From Limnomonas spitsbergensis (Eukaryota > Chlorophyta > Chlorophyceae > Chlamydomonadales): a DNA stretch of 64,000 bases. Shown here piece by piece: positions 12,101 through 21,937 of the stretch. A program made the position numbers and the translations under genes. Positions within the stretch are counted from its first letter, which is position 1; every line of letters begins with the position of its first letter. Below the pieces are notes generated by a model. That model was not told the DNA's origin. It did not search any database and worked only from the letters and a program-made list of their open reading frames with translations. The DNA lies in assembly GCA_037349105.1 (NCBI GenBank), contig JAYJMM010000107.1, positions 248,001-312,000 of the forward strand, written 5' to 3'.

Positions 12101-15100
12101 GCATGTAGTGCCTGGGCCTTCCATCCCCTCATCCACTCCATGTAAGCCTGCCATCCATATGCAATGTAGTGCCTGGGCCTTCCATCCCCTCATCCCACTC
12201 CATGTAAGCCTGCCATCCATATGCATGTAGTGCCTGGGCCTTCCATCCCCTCATCCCACTCCATGTAAGCCTGCCATCCATATGCATGTAGTGCCTGGGC
12301 CTTCCATCCCCTCATCCCACTCCATGTAAGCCTGCCATCCATATGCATGTAGTGCCTGGGCCTTCCATCCCCTCATCCCACTCCATGTAAGCCTGCCATC
12401 CATATGCATGTAGTGCCTGGGCCTTCCATCCCCTCATCCCACTCCATGTAAGCCTGCCATCCATATGCATGTAGTGCCTGGGCCTTCCATCCCCTCATCC
12501 CACTCCATGTAAGCCTGCCATCCATATGCATGTAGTGCCTGGGCCTTCCATCCCCTCATCCCACTCCATGTAAGCCTACCATCCATAGCCTGCCATCCAT
12601 ATGCATGTAGTGCCTGGGCCTTCCATCCCCTCATCCCACTCCATGTAAGCCTACCATCCATATGCACGTAGTGCCTGGGCCTTCCATCCCCTCATCCCAC
12701 TCCATGTAAGCCTGCCATCCATATGCATGTAGTGCCTGGGCCTTCCATCCCCTCATCCCACTCCATGTAAGCCTGCCATCCATATGCATGTAGTGCCTGG
12801 GCCTTCCATCCCCTCATCCCACTCCATGTAAGCCTGCCATCCATATGCATGTAGTGCCTGGGCCTTCCATCCCCTCATCCCACTTCATGTAAGCCTGCCA
12901 TCCATATGCACGTAGTGCCTGGGCCTGCTATCCCCTCATCCCACTCCATGTAAGCCTGCCATCCATATGCACGCAGTGCCTGGGCCTGCTATCCCCGCGC
13001 ACTTCCGAACATTGTGCCTGGGCCTGCCATCTCCTCATCCTTCTGCGCGTTGTGCCAGGACTTTCCATCGCCACGCACCTCTGCGTGTAGTGCCTGGGCC
13101 TGTCAACCTCACGTACCTCTGTACGTAGTGCTTGGGCCTGCCATCCCCTTGTCCCTCCTCCGCCGCCAGCATCCACACAAACACAGACGCTGCCCCGACT
13201 GTGATCGTCAGGTTCCTCGGCACGCCGGTGGGCCGCACAGTGTCGTGCTGCATGGCCATTCGGTTTTGAAAGGACCACAGCAGTTGCTCCGAGGGGCGGA
13301 GGCCGAGGGTGACCTGTGACGCAGGCGGCCAGCAGCAGGAGGCAGCTTAGGCAGGGAGCAGTGGGCGGTAGCTTAGGCGGGGAGCAGCGGGGCGGTAGCT
13401 TAGGCAGTCAGCAGCGGGGCGGCAGCTGATGCATGTATTATGGAATAGGACCTGAGCTGCCCTGCCCATCATACAGACTAGGCAGGGAGCAGGTGTTGTG
13501 CAGGTGCCACGGAGGGTGCCCCTCCTAACACACCGGCGGGTTGCTCAGCACGGCTGCTCCGGTGAGCGACCCCTCCTCATCATGCCCTTGGAGGAGGTAA
13601 CGATCACAATCCTGTGCGGCCCCACCTAAGATCCTTTTGACAGAAGAGACAGAAATATCTAAATTTCGTTAGCAAGGTAGATAGACAGAAAATGTGTCAC
13701 AAATATATGCATTTGTATATAAAGTAGAAGTTTGGTTATAAAGATTGTTCGGTGCCCTGCCCCCCCCCACCCACCAGGGACGCCTGCGTGTGGCAACCAC
13801 ACTGCGCTGTTCCCTGCCCAAAGTATACATATCCCACGCCAAACCCTCACCATCCAGCAGTCCTCCACCGTCTCTGTCAGCACGACGAACCAAACACTAC
13901 ATGCACCCATATTTCACACCTCTTCACACCCCGCCCCGCACCCTCACCATCCAGCAGTCCACCGCCGTCTCTGTCAGCACGACCACCCGCAGCCGCCCAG
14001 CATCCAAGGCTGCCACGCAGATGTCGGCAACTGGCCGCCCGGTGGTTGGCGTTCGCTTGAGCAGCTTGGCGCTCGGGTCGAACACCTCTGAGTACGTCCA
14101 GCTCAGTGCCGAACCCAGCTTGCCTAGAACGGAGCCCTCCTGGCGCCTGGGCCCCCCTGCCGGCACGGGGTTGAGCTGCCGCGTGATGAGGCCCTGACTG
14201 GAGCCCTGCACCAGCAACCAGCTGCCATCCGACAGGCCTGTGCAGGACGCAGAGGGGCAGCGGGGCAGCAGGTCGGCACTGACGGCAGGGAGATCCCAGT
14301 TGCTTTTTCACAACAGCGAGCATCGAGCAGTATGATTGTTTGTGTGTGTTCAAGGCATGGAGCCGCGTCCCTTGCATCACAGCGGTGATCCTGAAAGCGC
14401 CGTCTCTTTGTGCGTGCCATGCGATGGGGGGCAGGGACGCGACTGGGTGCGTCATTGCCGCGTCCATCTTGCATCATGCATTAGGCGTCGTACATGTCAT
14501 GCAATGAGGAGCAGGGACGCGATGAGGAGTGGTGGCGCTCCTTTGGGGAGGTTTACGAAAGGTCTGATGAGGTATTAAACAGATCCTCTGGAAAGGACTG
14601 GAGATGTCAGGAGGTCTTCAAGACGTGTAAGTGATGTAGGTCCAGGAGGCGCCTCCTGAAGCTTCTCTATCCTCTGTCTTAAGGTTTCACGTTGTCGGGT
14701 TCCACTCAAGGTGACATCAGATTATCTGCCTAAATTCCCCCAAGCTTGAACCGCAACAGGCAGGCCTGCCCTGGCTGAACATTACATTGCCTGAGGGAGC
14801 TTCAACATGTTGGGAGCAGAGTAGCTACCGTCCCATGCAACCATGCACATGTGTGTTTGGTGCGGCTTCATTGGTACGACCGCAGCATGCCTGAATGGAC
14901 CCATGCTTGCACGCCATGGGCACAGGGGCAAGACATGGCATCTGCCATAAGCTGGCAGGCATGAGCTAACTCAATCTTCTCGCATATCTGCACCTGCTGC
15001 AGAGACAAACATGGCTCCCGACCCCGCTGTCTCGGTGGGCACCGTCGCGGAAAAACTGGTGATCTGGCATGGGGTGGAGGGAGCCAGCTGGCCCACGACC

Positions 15101-15671
15101 GGCTCCGACAGGTAGTTTACATCCAGCCACGCTGCCAAAGCACCCGAGCTGGAGCATACTACGACAGTGACAGCATTGCTTCGCGGCTGTGGAAGCACGA
15201 ACGCGAAGAACCGGCCCTGTGTCGAGTTCAAACTGTTGCCATCCCCGGACAGCGCTGACGGCAGCAGTAGCGTGACAACCCTGGCGTCACGACCTTCATG
15301 ATGTTTCCAAACGTGCAGGCTGTTGCTGCAAAGGATCCATGAGTGTGTGGCGCTGATGCCGGACTGCACATCACCTCGACCCTGGTGGATGTGCAACGTC
15401 TCTAGGATCTGCCTGGGTATCAGGTAGCTTGCGTGTATATCCATCACTACGACGTGATCTGCGGAAACAACGACGAAAGAAAGTAATAGTTGATGTAGCT
15501 TAATTATGTACAACAGTAGCTGTGCAAACAAACTTCCACACTTTTGAAAGTGGTACCATGTGACTCCTGGCCGTGGTGCTTAAGCAACGTAGCAGGGAAC
15601 ATGAGATAATTTAACACACATACCACCTTACACTCATACTGCTCGGCAATATATAGATCATCAGAGCACAT
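135..15671 (-). CDS. NUP133: Nucleoporin Nup133-like, 5' half (6 exons, partial)
   Basis: Six minus-strand exons: 15671-15632, 15458-14994, 14237-13948, 13313-13117, 2272-1698 and 368-135. Introns are GT-AG and reading phase is continuous, giving about 600 residues; the gene runs off the left edge. The family is a Y-complex scaffold nucleoporin with an N-terminal beta-propeller and a C-terminal alpha-solenoid, usually about 1150 residues, so roughly half is present. Visible signs are the propeller-start pattern (VVVMDIHASYLIPRQ, then WILCSNSLHVWKH), a later VVVCSSSGALAAWLDV strand matching the family's blade motif, then GSVLGKLGSALSW and EQLLWSFQNRMAMQHD. Exon 6 (FHLLDSSISQALVAQQQQ) resembles the start of the helical domain. 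The start at 15671 is the only in-frame ATG near the first donor, but an upstream exon is possible. Intron 4 is 10.8 kb and is nearly all satellite. The assignment is by remembered similarity; Nup155-type is the main alternative. Confidence 0.82.
369..850. repeat. Tandem duplications in Nup133 intron 5
   Basis: Two pairs of imperfect direct repeats. Positions 452-505 repeat the acceptor and exon-6 start at 334-372 (shared core gatgaaacac-tgctgg). Positions 618-700 and 765-835 share ggacgcaccctgcaggggcc and then a tattgtggacaagcc tract. No intact reading frame is implied; this is intron DNA. Confidence 0.7.
979..1190. repeat. 9-bp CCCTCCTCC minisatellite
   Basis: About 23 near-perfect 9-bp units in a Nup133 intron. 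It translates as Pro-Ser-Ser or Gly-Arg-Arg runs on the two strands, but these are repeat artefacts rather than genes. Confidence 0.95.
1408..1678. repeat. Minisatellite of cccatacccaacccc type
   Basis: Tandem units of roughly 20-26 bp built from acttcccatacccaacccc with variable aacccc insertions. It ends about 20 bp from the donor of Nup133 exon 5 (1698). Long frames across it are shadows. Confidence 0.9.
2273..3301. other. Intron 4 of Nup133, part distal to the satellite
   Basis: Gene-free intron sequence. Positions 2325-2415 hold short repeats of cctattttgtcctgtt type. Positions 2925-3090 hold four or five units of about 38 bp mixing cgttctcggtttagggtt with gctcggggttatc, which contain telomere-like TTTAGGG words. 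No splice-bounded exon was recognised. Confidence 0.6.
3302..13130. repeat. 61-bp satellite array (about 155 units) inside Nup133 intron 4
   Basis: A head-to-tail array with an exact 61-bp period over most of its length; each unit contains catgtaagcctgccatccat, then atgcatgtagtgcctgggcc and catcccctcatcccact. The left flank (3310-3520) has about six shorter 38-bp units lacking the catgtaagcctgccatccata part, and the right flank (12975-13130) has diverged 38-46-bp units. Variant units (ctgctatcccc, tgcacgtag, ccacttcatg, tgccatttctctgcacgcag) recur in the same order about 3.17 kb apart, showing internal segmental duplication. An indel-rich stretch lies at 10530-10930. Open frames of 60-116 codons here are by-products of the period. 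Confidence 0.98.
13118..13947. other. Nup133 intron 3 and exon 4 surroundings
   Basis: Exon 4 occupies 13117-13313. The intron between it and exon 3 (13314-13947) contains 13330-13420 repeats of the type cagcggggcggtagcttaggc, an AT-rich stretch at 13640-13740 and, at 13843-13886, an imperfect copy of the exon 3 end with its splice donor (13940-13984). Confidence 0.65.
14238..14993. other. Nup133 intron 2
   Basis: A 756-bp intron on the minus strand between the donor at 14993/14992 and the acceptor before 14237. Nothing else was recognised in it. Confidence 0.6.
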
Positions 15672-15927
15672 CAGCGGCACACCGGCGCACCCGGCGATTT
15701 TATAAGGTGGCACAATAGCATGTTCGAAACAGATTTCCAGGCTGCAGAGAAGGGGCAGCTGTCCACTTCGGGCAAAGTACTGCACGGAAGTCCCCGCTGT
15801 TTTGTCAAATCAGCGGAGCGCAAGGCCGTCTCAAGTATCCCTGCTAAATTCGAAACGGTTCTGTTTACGGGTCCCAGGTGAGGCCCGCCGAAATCCGCGC
15901 ATTGGCCGATATGTCCTTAGAACGCCG
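15672..15927. promoter_or_regulatory. Bidirectional intergenic region Nup133 / STPG-like
   Basis: The first ATG of Nup133 (15671, minus) and the first in-frame ATG of the STPG-like gene (15928, plus) lie head to head with 256 bp between them. Both promoters and 5' UTRs must fit here unless an unseen upstream exon exists. No clear TATA box was recognised. Confidence 0.5.
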
Positions 15928-18900
15928 ATGGTGAGCCCTCATAACCCGCTTGGACGCACTCGCAGGGAGAAGAAAGGCTTCGGCAGCGTGTCGAAGCGCT
16001 TTTCGGATCAAGAGAGAGATAATCCAGGGCCAGGCGAATACGATGGCCAGGCCACCCTAGAGTATACACACGACTCTATTTCGAAAAAGGTGAGGAGCGA
16101 AGAGGCTCGGGTGCCCGGCAGTCCTAGGTGCTCATCGCCAGCTACCTGATATTAGGGGAGGGGGGGCGCAATTGGCCTCGGTCAGTTCGACCCGACAGTG
16201 CCGCATGCCCGGCTCATGCAGATACCATGCATGGCCCGCGCCCCACCTTTTTCGCTGACCTCCTTGCCATGCAGGGGTACGGGCCCATGACATCCAGTGA
16301 CAAGCGCTGGCGTGGGCAGCGCACGCTTTACTCGGGGCCAGGGCCAGGGGATTTTGCCCAGCGCACGCCACACGAGCTGGAGCGCGACAAGTACTTCAAC
16401 AAAGCGACCTCCACCTCTGCGTTCCACCAAAAGGTGCGGTACAATTGTGTCCCCATATTTACAAGGCATGGTCGCTGCATACACACTGCAGAACCGATGG
16501 TTGGCCTATGCCGCCATGCATCCTTGCCTGCCAAGGCCGCTGCTCGTGAAGGTGCAATACGCTGCGTCCGTATTGCATGTCAGGGTGACTTGGGAACCAG
16601 GTGCACGGATGGCTGCCCTGGCAGGCAAGGCTGCATAGAGCGTCCATTCCTTGCGGGCCTGTCGGCGGGTACCAGGCCTCGCCACATGCGATTTGGTCTG
16701 CACGGGAATGGAGCATCCGTCCATTCCCTTTGACAGACAATATGCCATGGGTTGGGCCTGCTCATGCCTAATGTCATGGCCGGTCAACATGCTCAGCTGG
16801 AGCGCTGTGCTCATGCATGAGGTGTCCTCTACTTCACTGGGTGCATTGTTGTGTACATGGAACCTACCGCCTCCCCTCACAGGACCCTTATCCCTGACAA
16901 GCCCCCAAACCCTGACAATACCCTAAACCCTGGCAAGTACCCAAACCTTGACAAGACCCTAAACCTTGACAAGACCCTAAACCCTGACAAGACCCTACAA
17001 TCTGGACTATAACCCCTTAGAGAACCCTGAACCCTTACAGGACCCTAATACTGAACCCTTGACGCTTACAGGACCCGAAACCCTCAATCCTAACGATACC
17101 TGAAACCCTGAAACCTGAACCCTTACAGGACCCTAATACTGAACCTTTGGCGCTTACATGACCCTAAACCCTCAATCCTAACAAGACCTGAAACCCTGAA
17201 ACCTGAACCCTTACAGGACCCTAATACTGAACCTTTGGCGCTTACATGACCCTAAACCCTCAATCCTAACAAGACCTGAAACCCTAAACCCTGAACCCTT
17301 ACAGGACCCTAATACTGAACCCTTGACGCTTACATGACCCTAAACCCTCAATCCCAACAATACCTGAAACCCTAAACCCTAAACCCTTACAGAACCATAC
17401 TACTGAACCCTTGGCGCTTACATGACCCTAAACCCTCAATCCTAACAAGACCTGAAACCCTGAAACCTGAACCCTTACAGGACCCTAATACTGAACCCTT
17501 GACGTTTACAGGACCCTAAAACCCTCAATCCTAACAATACCTGAAACCCTTAACCCTGACCACTTACAGGAGGGCAAGACGGTCAAGGTCTCTGAGGCAT
17601 ATGACGTTCCGGGCCCCGGCGCCTATATTGCAGAGGACACGACGCGCACCGGCCGCAACCTTCAGTGGGCGGCATCCAACCACACCCACAAGTCTGCATT
17701 CAGGGCCACGCCGCACAAGCTGACGCTCATGGGCAACATTGACGCACCCCCGCCAACAAAGTACACTTTGGTGAGCAGGGGCCCTATCTTTTGGCCGTCC
17801 GGCCACATTCGCCCAACCACCCCAATGGGGTTGCTCTTTGTGTGCAGGCCTCCCGATTTCTATCCCTGCCTCTTGATTTCCTGCCCCTGCCCCTCTCAAC
17901 ACCTGCCCCTGACCTGCTGCTGGTGAGCCGGCCCCTCTAAGCCGGCCTCCTAATTCCCGGCCACACCTCCCGCTTCCTGCCCCTGACGAGGCATGTCCCT
18001 GCTGCTGCTGCTGCTGTGTCTGCAGGCGGACCACTGGGACCCCCGGTCCTATGCCAACAGCGTGGCGGGCAAGATGCCGTCCCAGGCGGGGATGAGCTCC
18101 TTTGCCGGGAAGTCCGTGTCGACATCGCTTGGGCACCACAACCCCGCCATGTTCCTGGAAGATCCCAAGGTGTGTGCACCGCTATTTAGTGATGGGGGTG
18201 TGCGCTCAAAAGCTACGATTCAGCTGCATTGGGAGAGCCTTCTACTGCTGGGGCCACTGGCCCCTGGCAGGTCAGGCACAGTTGGGCCCGAATCGGCCCC
18301 CAGGGGTGCCTGGTTGGCTAGCCGGACGGAATCCGAATGATTTTTTCCTGTTTGACGTTGAAAGCAGGGTTGCTGGATAGGAGCCTTTCACTGACTTTGA
18401 TGGAGCGTTGTTTTGTGTCTCAGGCGCCTCACAAGAAGCCCGACACCGGCCCGGGGCCCGGCTCGTATGAGCTCCAGTACTTTGAAGGCATCAAGTCACG
18501 GCTGGAGAAGGACGCTGGGAAGGCGTCCAGCAGCTTCCAGCCCAGGGAGTTCACAGACCGCTTCGGAAAGTGAGTGTGGTTCATGTGACATGGGGGTTTT
18601 GAATTCAACAGGAGCATCCGTTATGAAGCAGCTGGAGTTGACGGACCGGGTCTGGTGGGGGGCAACAATGTGGCAGCAGGACACTGTGCTGGAGGGAGAG
18701 GGGGCAGGCCCTGCGTGCCAAAGAAGTTTCACGTCATTTACTCATTTACTGCAGGACGTATTGTGGTTTTAAAGCAGGGCCCAGATGTGGAAAGTCTTTT
18801 ACACGGGGCTGCAAGCGGCTGCGCTTGCTGTTGGAATCGGCGTTTGAACTTGCGCCTTGCCCTTGAACAGACCCCTCGCCGTGGCACCCACGGGCAACAA

Positions 18901-19159
18901 CGGAGCCCCCGCTGCTGCTGGCGCCAACGGCTCGGTGGTGTACGCACGTGCGTCGCCTGGGGGCGGATCCGGCCCTGTTGCACGCATCACCAGCCCTTCA
19001 CGAGGCGTCATCTCCTCTTTCCGAAGCACAGTACCCGGGCGGTCGGAGTATGACTTGAAAGAGGCCACGAAAGCTCCGGGGCCCGCATTCTACTCGCCTG
19101 CATCGCAAGCCCCGAAAGTTAGCCACCACATGAATGCAAAGAAGTCCATGGTGCCGTAG
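15928..19159 (+). CDS. STPG/SHIPPO-repeat ciliary microtubule protein (6 exons)
   Basis: Exons 15928-16089, 16275-16433, 17570-17770, 18026-18169, 18424-18569 and 18871-19159; all junctions are GT-AG and phase-consistent, giving 366 residues. It carries several sperm-tail PG-rich repeats: NPGPGEYDG (about residue 36), SGPGPGDF (about 74), VPGPGAYIAED (about 128), TGPGPGSYELQY (about 218) and KAPGPAFYSP near the C-terminus. The repeats are preceded by FGSVSKRF-type segments typical of the family. STPG/ODF3-type proteins bind axonemal microtubules, several as microtubule inner proteins, so the organism is presumably ciliated. Length is close to animal STPG1 (about 330 residues). The start is the first in-frame ATG; the frame is open further upstream, so an earlier start or exon is possible. 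Intron 2 holds a telomere-like repeat. Confidence 0.85.
16880..17565. repeat. Telomere-like tandem repeat in STPG intron 2
   Basis: It begins with short ccctgacaaga / ccctaaaccctgacaaga units and then settles into about six units of roughly 90 bp, each containing cttacaggaccctaatactg, cttacatgaccctaaaccct and caatcctaacaagacctg. CCCTAAA is the plant/algal telomere word, but units are interspersed with other sequence. The array ends within a few bases of the exon 3 acceptor (17569). Confidence 0.9.
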
Positions 19160-19745
19160 CGCTGGCCTGGCTGCTCCGTTTCTAATGTTACACTATTTAT
19201 CATGCTCTACCTGGTAGTCACAATTGGTTGATGACTTGGTGTGTCTGAACGGTTCCCTCTTACCGGTAGATTTTGTCGTTTTTTATTTTTGGCATTTGCA
19301 AACTGCCCTTTGCATTGACCTCCAGCATCAGCCACATTAGAGCAGTCAACTGCACTATAACTACATGTTTTGAAACAAACAGCTGATCTGCCGGATTTTA
19401 TTATACATGACATTCTGGACAGTTGGGCGCCCATGCGTACGAGCCTTTTAAGATTAGCGTGGCGTGGCGTGGCGTGGCGTGAGATTCTTATTCCAAGGCC
19501 CACTCACCCTCCCTCAGCACCACAACAAGGGCAATGGTAAATATGCAATAACCGACAAATCACGAAATAGCACATCCCCAATTTATGCAATACAAGCTCC
19601 TCAGCGAACAGCTGATTTCCAAAAAACGGCTACCGTCCCAGGCTTTAAAATGCTGTGCAGGCACACAGACCTATTCGATTCAAGTTCAAATCTGAAAATA
19701 AAAATGAAAACGTTTATAATCTATTTTCCCAAGCTTTTGTCCAGG
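19160..19745. other. Convergent intergenic region STPG / COX10
   Basis: Both flanking genes end here, so it should contain both 3' UTRs and polyadenylation sites. It holds a short gtggc run (about 19459-19480). At 19421-19450 is agttgggcgcccatgcgtac, which resembles the LINE 3'-tail motif seen elsewhere in the window. No gene was recognised. Confidence 0.6.
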
Positions 19746-21545
19746 CTAATCAGCCACTCCCTCAGCTCCGGGAGGCTCCCTGGCGGCCGCCCCCCTCTTC
19801 GGGCCATCTCCTGCCTCCAAGTCCTTGCAGTGCACCTTGGAAGGGCACCTGACGTATGAGAGCACGATGCCGCCATCGATCCGCGAGGCCACTGTTGCTA
19901 CCGCAGCCACAACCCGGTCGATCGCTACGGCGGCACCATCAGCCTGCAGCGCGACCCCCTGCGCAGTCTTGACGGCAGAGTCCAGGGCGCCGCAGGCCTT
20001 GGCCTCGACATCCTGCCAGCTGGTGACGGAGTGGGTGTTGGGCACACGGTGCAGGACCATGAGCGCCATCAGAGCAGGCAGGAACAGCAGGCTGAACTTG
20101 AACATTGCGCGTGCAGTGGCCTGGCCCGGGGCCGCAGCGAAGCGCAAGGCATAGACGCCGATCGCCGCCGACATTGCGGCAGACTCGAAAGCGAACGGCC
20201 AGGTCGCCACGCCCGCTAGGACAGCCAGCAGGCCTACGGGAGCTAAATACAGGCTGTGGCGCACAGCAACAGCGGCTGTCCGTCGCCCGAGCGGGTCGAT
20301 GCTGGGGAGCATCTGATGAGGCACGCAAAAACAAAAAGATGGGTCATGCTCTGTAGCATCAAACACTAAACAACAAAGCTTCACAGATCTGCCCCACACG
20401 TAATCCACACCTTCACTTTGTCATCTAATTATGCTCCACACCTTCACAAAGCCGCCCTTCGTCAGGGCCCCTGACCCGAGCCTCCCCTCACCTTGAATCC
20501 CCCCCGCAGGTAATCATCCTTGCACAGCCACGCCAGTGCCATGAAGTGTGGCATCTGCCAGCTGAACAGTGCTGTAGCCAGCACCGCAGAGCCCAGCTCC
20601 AGCTGGCCCGACGCTGCGGCCCAGCCCATGAGAGGCGGGATGGCCCCCACCAAGGCCCCCACCCAGGTGTTGACCACAGACAGCTGCTTCAAGGGCGTGT
20701 AAACGGCAGCGTACAGAAGGATGTTTGACACGCCTAGGCAGGCTGTTAGCGCGTTGGTCTGCGAGCAGCACAGCAAGTCAGTGGCATCAAGTGTGTGAAA
20801 ACTGTTGGAGAGGGGCCCAGGCAATTGGGCAATGTACCTGGTATGCTAAACATGCGCAGTCCTTACAACAATACCGCGAGATGCAGTAGCTTTATCCATC
20901 ATCGGACATAAGCCGAGGAGGCGAGGAAGCAGTCAGAGAAAGAGAGAGCATGCCCTCGCTTGTGGCTGGGGATGCCAATGTATGTGTTCCTGGCCTCACC
21001 TTGTCATACAAAATACCAATGCCAGCCGCGCCCATGACCGCTGCAAAAGCCGCGGCATGCATTCGTGTCAGCCTGCCGGCAGGAAGCGGCCTGTTGGCTG
21101 TCCGTGTCATCCTACTGTCGTTAACAACCTCATACAGCTGGTTAAGGGTGTTAGCACAGGCCGCCGCCCCAAAGGTTCCGAGAGCAGTCCATGCAAGCCC
21201 TGACCAGTCGATGTCCTTGCCTGAGCCTGCTACATAGCCACCAGCTGATGTGAGGACCACCAGGGCCGAAAGTTTAAATTTGGAGAGTTGCTTATAGTCG
21301 TTCAGTAGTCTCTTGAAGCTAAACTGCGCGCTGTTCCTGCTACTTCCAGCCGCAGCGGTGGCTGCAGAAAACAACCTTGGCGCGTGGTTGATCACGCCTG
21401 CTGATGTGGATGCCACGCTCTTAGAGACCCCCAGGAGACCGAGCTGGGACAAGCTCAGCTGTGTGTGGATTCCGAAGGCGTGATGATGTTGACACGCTTC
21501 CAAGCACCAGAAACCCGCCTTGTTCAACAGGCTTCGTCCAGTCAT
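19746..21545 (-). CDS. COX10: Protoheme IX farnesyltransferase, mitochondrial (3 exons)
   Basis: Exons 21545-21000, 20758-20492 and 20312-19746 on the minus strand; all introns are phase 0 and GT-AG; 459 residues. It is a UbiA-superfamily inner-membrane enzyme that transfers a farnesyl group to heme b to make heme O, the first step of heme A synthesis for cytochrome c oxidase. Visible signatures: the first prenyl-diphosphate site NQLYEVVNDSRMTRT (about residues 135-149), [24 protein letters not shown] (about 202-226), SWQMPHFMALAW then KDDYLRGGFK (about 248-271), and DPLGRR in exon 3. Residues 1-75 are Ala/Ser-rich with few acids, as in a mitochondrial presequence. The C-terminal 90 residues after the last membrane segments form a longer tail than in bacterial homologues. 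It is convergent with the STPG gene and divergent from the NUMOD3 gene. Confidence 0.97.
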
Positions 21546-21937
21546 TACGCTTAATTAAATACAATTACTACCAGGGGCCACTTCCTATAGTTCAATGTCG
21601 TTCGATAAAAAGGCGCGCTAGGCATGTAACATAATATTTCGTGTATGTTGATGTATCTGTAAACTTGTAAATCCTCCACCAACATCGGCCAGAGGCGTAC
21701 TTGGTCCGAAATAAGTGTGGGCGCTAGGTTCGGAGCAAGCTCTCAGCAGAAACAAGATTGGCCGCCCAACGCTCCAGACACCTGGTGATCACCTTTGTTG
21801 CAACTTCATTTAAACCTTTGCTTAAAATCCACACAGAGTCTGGCGGTGGCGTCGTTGTCGCCCCGGGTTGGTCTCCCTCAAAGCTGCCCCCAGCGATTTG
21901 GTCTCTTAGCAAGAAGTAAATACACACATCTAAATAA
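21546..21937. promoter_or_regulatory. Bidirectional intergenic region COX10 / NUMOD3 gene
   Basis: 392 bp between two head-to-head start codons (21545 minus, 21938 plus). It is locally AT-rich around 21600-21680. No defined motif was recognised; short frames here are not supported as genes. Confidence 0.5.

Noticed and set aside
7673..12667. Frames of 60-100 codons reading YMEWDEGMEGPGTT
   Set aside because: They are translations of the 61-bp satellite, present in a frame wherever small indels remove stops.
3302..13130. CRISPR array
   Set aside because: Units are contiguous 61-bp tandem repeats without unique spacers, inside a eukaryotic intron.
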